A DNA stretch of 64,000 bases, from assembly GCA_002104895.1 (NCBI GenBank), contig MCFG01000141.1:1-64000 (forward strand), written 5' to 3'. Position numbers and translations under genes: made by a program. Below are positions 57,001 to 64,000 of the stretch, one piece after another (position 1 is the stretch's first letter; every line of letters starts with the position of its first letter). The DNA comes from Anaeromyces robustus. Taxonomy: Eukaryota > Neocallimastigomycota > Neocallimastigomycetes > Neocallimastigales > Neocallimastigaceae. A model generated the notes under the pieces. That model worked only from the letters and a program-made list of their open reading frames with translations. It did not search any database and was not told the DNA's origin.

Positions 57001-59353
57001 AAATTTAAGTCTCTTATTATTCCCCTATAGTAAAATTTATTATGTATTAAAACAATGTAAAAAAAAGAAATATTATCATATAATATATTATAAATACTTT
57101 TTTTTTTATATTAATTATTATATCATATTTATATTATACTTCTTAATATAGTATATTATTAAATACTTATTTAAGAATTGATTATACATTTATTATATAA
57201 TAAAAAAAGGAAATATGGAAAATCAAATATGACTTTATTACTAATAAATTATTTTATTGGCTATAATTAATTAATTTATATTAAAATTTTGATTCATCTT
57301 AATTTAATTTTAAATTAATATATTCGATTAAAACATTGCTACAAATCATAATAATAAATAAAAAAAAAATAAAAAAAAAAATTAAAAATTATTAATAAAA
57401 GTAAATAAATATGTATTACATAATATATAATAGCAATATATTAAAAAAATAATATATTATATTTCTATCATTTTTTTTTATTTTTTTATAATTATTAATT
57501 ACTAATAATATATATTGTCAGAAAATTTTTTTGACTCATTGAGTACATTATTAAAAAAAAAACATTTTTTTTTTATATTGTTCTTTTTAAAAATTTTAAT
57601 AATTATAAAAATTGTTATTAATATTAATTATAAAAAAGTATACATAATTAAATTATATAACTGTTATAAAATATAATTTTGAATGAACGTAAATGAATTT
57701 TTTATTACTCCCATATAAGATATCTATAGATATAAAGCCTTTAAATATATGTAAATACTGTTTAAGCATGTGTAAATGGGATACAAAAAAGACATTTTAA
57801 ACCTTTTATTGCATCTTTTTGTAAGTAAATACACCTAAGTTAAATATATTACAAAGGAAATGAAATTGAAATGTCTTTATTAAATAATCGATAATTTTAT
57901 TTATTTATATATTTAAGATAATACATTTATTTTATTTATTTACTACTTTTATATTAATATTTAAAGAAAAATTTTTGGAGTTATAATATAATATTTATGT
58001 TATTAAAAATATAAGTTATATCATTGTAAATATTATAATTTTATATTTAATTCTAGTTTTCTAAATTTTTATAATAAAATGAAATAAATAAATGAAATTA
58101 TAGGAATATAGGAACATAGGAATAATTATGTTTTTTTTTTTTTTGTTTGTTTGTTTATTTATTTATACTATTTCATATATATATAATATTTATATATTTA
58201 AAGTTTAAGAAAAACTATTTAGAAACCTAATTATATATTATAATTTAAATTTTGACAAATTAAATGTATTTATGAGATTTTTTATAAAAAAAAGCATAAT
58301 AATAAATTAATTATGATTTTTATCGTTATTAATTTATGATAATATGGATTATCAAATATATTATCATATATTATCATATATATTATCATATATTATTATA
58401 ATATTATGATTTTAATATGACTATATATACAGTAATTTTATCATTAAATTTTTATTATTTACTTAAAAATTTTATTATTAAAATAATATGGAATTAAATT
58501 ATTTAAATATATACATTTATTGTTTTTTTTTTTTTTTTTTTATTTCATTATAATTTTTATTTAGATATATTATGATAATATTTAAAATAATTATGAAAGA
58601 TATAAAGAAAAGATAATACACAAATAAATACTATATTTATATTAAATATGCATTATTTTCAGCTTTTTATTTAAAAAAAAAAAATAATGTTTACAGGAAT
58701 ACAAAATTTTGGATATAAAATTTTGTATTATTTATCACAATAATAACAATAGCAATATATTATTTATTAATATAACCTGTGTTTTATACAATAACTTTTT
58801 ATTGCATTTTATTAAAATGAACATTGATATATTTCACAAGAAACAAATATTATTAAGTATTTTTCATTTTTTCAGTTATCAAATTTTTCATTATTATTTT
58901 TTTATTTATATATAAATAATATATATTAAATTTTAAGGATTAAAAGAATATGTATAAATGAAAATAATAATAATAATAATAATATTAATATTAATAATAA
59001 TATTAATATTAATAATAATAATAATAATAAAATGTCTAAATTGCATATATTTTTTATAGTATTTTAACTAATCGTAAATAATTAAATAAATTATTCGTAA
59101 ACACTAAAAAATGAAGTAATATAATGTTAACATGGTTTAATACATCATATTAACGAATTTAAAAATAATCTTTAATATTAAATTTTAAATTTTTTATATT
59201 TTCATTAATGAATTTACAATAGTATTTAAAATTTTATTTTTTAATTGAAAAAAGATCTATTTTTAAATAATAAAAGTTTAGAATTTCTTTTCAATATTAG
59301 ATCCATTATAATATTTAGTTAAAAAAAACAGAAATTATTTAAAATAATTTCCT

Positions 59354-59421
59354 TCCTCAATCATTCTATATCATTAAAAACAATGTAACCTCAATCATTC
59401 TATATCATTAAAAATATTGTA
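59354..59421. repeat. 34-bp tandem duplication
   Basis: CCTCAATCATTCTATATCAT followed by TAAAAA..ATTGTAA occurs twice in direct succession with two or three differences. Confidence 0.85.
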
Positions 59422-59497
59422 ATTCATTAATATTTTTATATTTTCTATTTTTGGAATATTTAAATGTATTGAATATATATTTAAATATATATATATA

Positions 59498-59565
59498 TTT
59501 TTTTTAATGGCACACAATTTATACGTCACTTTTATTGAATTTAAATATTAAAATACATGATTCAT
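59498..59565 (-). mobile_element. Retroelement 3' end (copy B)
   Basis: Inverted, about 93 % identical copy of the 59-bp element at 41919-41977. On the minus strand it ends CCAT(T) and is followed by an 8-nt A-run (T-run at 59498-59505). It carries AATAAAA at the corresponding place. The shorter tail suggests an older copy than copy A. Confidence 0.55.
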
Positions 59566-61255
59566 AATATATTTAAAGGATTACAAAACAAGATAAGAAA
59601 AAAATTTTTTTATATTTTTGTTTTAAAATATATTTTATTATATTTCATATTTTTTTATTAATAACGAAAGGATATTTGCTTTATTTTTATTGAGTAGTTA
59701 TGCAATTGTTTCTATTATACATTGTTATTGAATGAGAAATATTATTTCTACATATTGTATTTTTAATTTATAGTAGACAAATAATATCCATATTGTTCAT
59801 AATATCAGAAAATATTGTTCATAATATTATCTCAATTTAAAAGTAAAAAATTATATTTCCGATAATCATTTATTTTTAATTTTATATTAAATAATTTCTC
59901 TTTCCTTAAAATATTTATAATATATGCTTTATAATATAAAAGCTTTTTATATTTCATATCCATCATTAAAATTTTATTAAATAATAATATTAATATTCAA
60001 AATTATTTCTTAAAAAAAATGATATACGATATATTAAAAAGTAATCAGTTTTTATTTTCACCAAAAAAAAAGTGTTAAGTAATTATAAATATAATTAAGA
60101 AATTAAAAAAAAAAAAAGAAAATTAAGCCATCTCATTTATTTGGAACTATTTTGATAATATATATATATATATTGAAAATGAAATCATGATAGTTGATAT
60201 GTATCAAATTATAAAATAATATATTTAATTTTAGTATTTTAATTAAAAAAAAAAAAAAACTTAAAAATATTTAAGAATTATTTTCAAATATGATATTAAT
60301 ATATTAATTATATTAATATCATATAAAAAAAAAAAAAAGGAATAATTAGTAAGTTTCAAATAAAAATAGTTATGGTATCTGGTTTATTTTATCCATTATT
60401 AAAAAAATATTGAATATAATAATATAATTACTAATTATTATGTTGTTGCTTATAATTATATGTGTTAAAGTTTTGATTTTAGTTTCATTTATATATATTT
60501 TATATTAATTATTCTTTTTTTTTTTTTTTTTTTTTTTATCTTTAAATTTTTTTTTTCTTTTTTTAATTAATTATTAATAAACTACCTATTTATAATTAAA
60601 TTTTAATATATATAAAGTACGAAATATATATATATAATAAATAATTTAATGTAATTAACAATTTACATATTATCCTCATATTTTTTCATTATTTTTATAT
60701 TTTACTTTCTTATTTGACACTTTCTTTTTTAGTAAAAAATTTCTCTTTTTCTTTTTTATATTTTTCTTCTTATTTATTTATTTATATTTATTTATGATTT
60801 ATTTTATGTTTTTTTTTTCTTTTTTTTTTTTTTTTTTTGTTTTATATTTTATTTTTTTAAATGTTTAATTATTCTAAAATTAAAAAAAAATGTTAAACTT
60901 TAAAATGAACTAATTGAATTTAATTTATGTAATCATTTTTATTTTTATTTCTTTTATGATTTTTTTTTTAATTTTGCTATTATTTATTTATTTTTTTTTT
61001 ATTTCATTATAATTTATTATGAAATAGAAATGAATAAATAATAAAATTAAAAAAAAAAAATAAAAAAAAATAAATTAAAAAATAAAAAATTATGTAAAAT
61101 ATATATATCATAATATCATAATACAACATTATAAATTATTTTATAATTATGTATTTAAAATTAAATTATATTTTTAATTACGATTATTATATATATTATA
61201 AAGTAATAAAATTAACATTGCAAAACAAAAATTCTTTTAAAAAATCTAATATTAT

Positions 61256-62176
61256 TTAATTAATAACGATTTTAGGTATTTGACGCTCATTTTTTGGGAA
61301 TTGTTGTGCGTATTGTTTTTGTTTTTGTTTTTTCTTTAAGTAATCAGAATATTTATATAAACATTGTAGCGGTACTACACCCATTTCTCCTGAATTAATA
61401 GAACTAGCCATACACCAACCATCTTCATATATTTCTCTATAATTTTTATATTTATAAATTTAAAATATAAATAATAATAATTATTAATTTAAATATTTAA
61501 TTATATTTTTATTTTTATTTTTATTCATATATATATATTTTAACTTACTTTACTGATAAAATTTGATATTTTTTTATAGGTAATTCATCAACACTTTTTG
61601 GAACATATTCTTTTCTTACTATATAGGCATTTTCTATAATATCATTAATTATTAAATTAAATTTAATATATAATAACAGTAATAATAATAAATATATTAT
61701 TGATATATATATATTTTATTCTATTTTTATAATATAAAAAAAAAAAAAAAAAAAAGAATTACCTAAATCATTAGGTATATATAGTGGTTCATTTGGTGAA
61801 TCAAAAGTACTATTACTTTTAGAATTCATACTTTTTGAAGTATTCATATAGCGATAATTGCTATGTTTACTATTATTACTACTATTTATTGGAGAAGGGA
61901 ATGGTGTATCTGATTTTATTCCTTTTGTTACTTCTTCAGTATAAACTAAGTTTCTTCCATATTTTGTAATTAAACATAAAAATATACTGAGCTTTTTTTT
62001 ATATTTAAAATATTTTGAATTAAGGAATTATTAAATTATTATTTTTAAAAAAATTAATGACATTAATACAAATAATTTATTATTTAATTATATATTCATA
62101 TACAATTTTTTTTTCTTACCAAAATTAATATTGATACTATTGTTAGTACCATCATCCAGGGACTACTGTTACTCAT
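61256..62176 (-). CDS. Membrane-anchored SH3-domain protein
   Basis: Four exons, 62176-62120, 61991-61763, 61633-61549 and 61436-61256, all GT-AG and in phase, encode 183 aa. Residues 7-28 form a hydrophobic helix (SPWMMVLTIVSILIL joined across the first intron to LSIFLCLITKYG). A Ser/Asn/Pro linker precedes an SH3 domain in exons 3-4: AYIVRKEYVPKSVDELPIK (ALYDY-like start and acidic RT loop with DEL), EDGWCMASSINSGEMGVVPL (the DGW..G...GE.G.VP core) and CLYKY. A Lys/Gln-rich tail ends at TAA 61256. The arrangement predicts a short outside or lumenal end and a cytoplasmic SH3 binding Pro-rich partners. No signal peptide beyond the anchor. No exon is long enough to stand out as an open frame, so it is easily missed. 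Confidence 0.75.
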
Positions 62177-63291
62177 TTTGTTATATTATTTATATTTATC
62201 AAATTTAATACTGTTTTATAATTTAAATTAAGGTTTTTCTTTTTATATTTGTTTTTGTTTTTATTAATTATACGAGAATAAATTAATTATCTTAATTTAC
62301 AATTTAAAGAGAATTAACATATATACAGTTATTAATTTTTCTTTTTTTATTTACTATTTTAATATAAAAAATAGCAAAATTATTAAATTCAAAATATTGA
62401 TAAAGTAAAAAAAAATAACTATAAGATTAATATATACAAAGAATTCTAAAACTTTATATAAAAAAAATATAATAGATATTTATCTAAATGTAAATGATTT
62501 ATATTTATTATCTAATATTACAAAATATTAAAGCTTCAAAATAATTTTTATTTTAAAACAATAAATAATGCTATAAAAATTAAAAAAGAAAAAAATTAAT
62601 TATATTATTGTGTATATTGAATTATTATTACTGTAAATAATTGTAAATAAAAAGTATTATATATATTTATAAATATTTAAAAATATTTTAGTTAGTATTA
62701 TTATTTATCTTTTTTATTTTATTATATTTTATTTATTTATTTATTTATTTATACCTTTATATTAATATTATTAGATATTATTAAATTATTGATTATTTTA
62801 AACAACATTCAAACAATTGCGTTTGACAATGTATATTATTGTTTTAAATTAATAAATTTTTATAGTTATATATTTTATATATTTAAAATTAAATATATAT
62901 ATAATTTTTTATTTTTTCCTTCGGCTTAAAATATCAACATTTTTTTAAAAAAAAAGTTATTATCATTTTTAGTGCCAAAATTTTCATTTTTTTCTTTTCT
63001 TTTTTTTTTTGTAATTAGATTTAATAAAAATATAATAATATAATATATACTAGGATAATATTTATTATTTTATGAATATAATTTTCTAAAGGTCAATAGG
63101 AAAAATAACAATATTTTTCAATAATTAATTTTTTCTATCAATCAATTAATATATATTCATATTTTTATTAAACAATTTTTATTTTAATTTAAAATAAAAA
63201 GTAAAAATCAATAATGATTTTTATGATTTGATTTTACTTTGCTATTTTAAATTATCTTTTTTTTTATTTAAAATTTTTACAAAAAAAAATT

Positions 63292-63332
<41 letters not shown>

Positions 63333-63786
63333 TCTATAAAACAAATTTTATTTATTAATAATTTATATATCATAATATTTAAAATATTCTTTTTTTTTTT
63401 TTTTTTTTTTTTTTTTGATTACAAAGATTACATAATTATTTATTTTTTATAATATATTATTTATATTATATAATATATCTATTATATTATGTTATTTTAT
63501 TAATATTTAAAATATTTTAATTATATATTGTAGTATTATTTAATATATAAGTGAATAATAATTGTAATATATTAAATTAAATAATTTTAATTTGTTATAA
63601 TTTAATTTAAAATTTAATTAATTTTTTAATCTTATTTTTTTTAATATTTTTTAAAAAAAAAGTTTTAAAAAAAAATTAAATATAACAATAATATATTAAT
63701 AAATAAAAAGTGAATTGTAATATTTTTATGTTTTTGCTATTGTTTGCTACATAATCCATATCTTTAGTTTTGATATAAATCAAAAT
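62177..63786. other. Spacer near the right edge
   Basis: AT-rich DNA with (ATTT)n near 62720-62752, poly(T) at 63298-63327 and 63390-63416. It contains the promoter of the SH3 gene. No gene found. Confidence 0.5.
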
Positions 63787-63844
63787 ATGTGTAGAAATAC
63801 AATATTATTATTGTGTTTCTTTTTTAAAATTTTGTGGATTTATG
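63787..63844 (+). CDS. Possible signal-peptide exon of a gene continuing past the window
   Basis: ATG 63787 opens MCRNTILLLCFFFKILWIY, a signal-peptide-like run, and ends at a G|GTAAAT donor (phase 1). The patch is less AT-rich than its flanks. No second exon is visible in the last 150 bases. A candidate first exon only. Confidence 0.3.
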
Positions 63845-64000
63845 GTAAATAAAATGTATTAATTAATGAATGAATGTTTTTAAATCATTGAAAATAAAAA
63901 CGCAGAATAAAAGGAAAAAGAATAAAAATAAATACAAAATATAAGAAAAATACCAACTAATATAAACAGTCCATAGTAAAGTATTATTTATGAATAAATA

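Larger units (their letters stand above)
54047..61255. other. 7.2-kb intergenic spacer
   Basis: The longest gene-free stretch. It contains the esterase promoter (just above 54046), a 25-bp direct repeat (TGTCTCTTTTTTATTTAATT at about 55472 and 55563), poly(A) at 56857-56883, a slightly GC-raised patch at 57690-57850, a 12-bp palindrome at 58697-58728, the repeat copy B at 59498-59565 and a 34-bp duplication at 59354-59421. The 68-codon frame at 58709 begins with TTG and is Asn/Phe/Ile-rich; not called. Confidence 0.5.

Noticed and set aside
58709-58915. 68-codon plus-strand frame
   Set aside because: Starts at TTG, is made mainly of Asn, Ile and Phe, and overlaps a palindrome; no supporting signal.

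Overview
The window is nuclear DNA of a eukaryote with roughly 80-85 % A+T, spacers made largely of A/T homopolymers and microsatellites, and short AT-rich introns with GTAAGT/GTAAAT donors and TAG/AAG acceptors. A glucuronoyl-esterase-like enzyme ends in two cysteine-rich fungal dockerins of the CW..GY.CC...DG.WG.ENGNWCGI type. Those modules, the base composition, Asn-rich proteins and a flagellar (IFT dynein) gene point to an anaerobic gut fungus (Neocallimastigomycota). The genus cannot be told from the sequence.

Layout. 1-2561 (-): secreted or membrane protein with a Kre9/Knh1-like N-terminus, cut by the window edge. 3941-5413 (-): secreted protein of 11 four-cysteine repeats. About 6240-7590: decayed reading frame after a long (AAT)n tract, then a 51-bp tandem repeat. 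7924-13472 (-): 11-exon class C GPCR-like receptor with a beta-helix ectodomain and an EGF module. 17576-18631 (-): intronless ACR3/bile-acid-symporter-family transporter. 21086-25517 (-): two-exon leucine-rich-repeat (LRR) receptor-like protein with a very repetitive cytoplasmic tail. 30465-32767 (+): F-box protein with a problematic second exon. 33680-36247 (+): METTL25-type methyltransferase in five exons. 36895-41322 (-): 12-exon WDR60/DYNC2I1-like dynein-2 intermediate chain. 46405-48846 (+): second LRR receptor-like protein in five exons. 49.5-51.9 kb: small island of higher GC with a poly(A)-tailed retro-insertion flanked by a 16-bp target-site duplication, gene fragments, and a tandemly duplicated hairpin-rich element. 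52505-54046 (-): CE15 glucuronoyl esterase with two dockerins. 61256-62176 (-): four-exon membrane-anchored SH3 protein whose exons are too short to show as ORFs. 63787-63844 (+): possible signal-peptide exon at the right edge.

How the genes fit together. Apart from METTL25, the F-box protein and the flagellar WD protein, most genes make surface, secreted or membrane proteins: a dockerin-bearing hemicellulose/lignin-ester hydrolase, a Cys-repeat secreted protein, a beta-helix GPCR, two LRR receptors, a Kre9-like protein and a membrane SH3 adaptor. This suits an organism that senses and attacks plant cell wall, but no operon-like or co-regulated cluster can be shown from sequence. Multi-exon models were built by hand from splice motifs and reading-frame continuity. 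All junctions listed keep the frame, but none is tested by transcript data.
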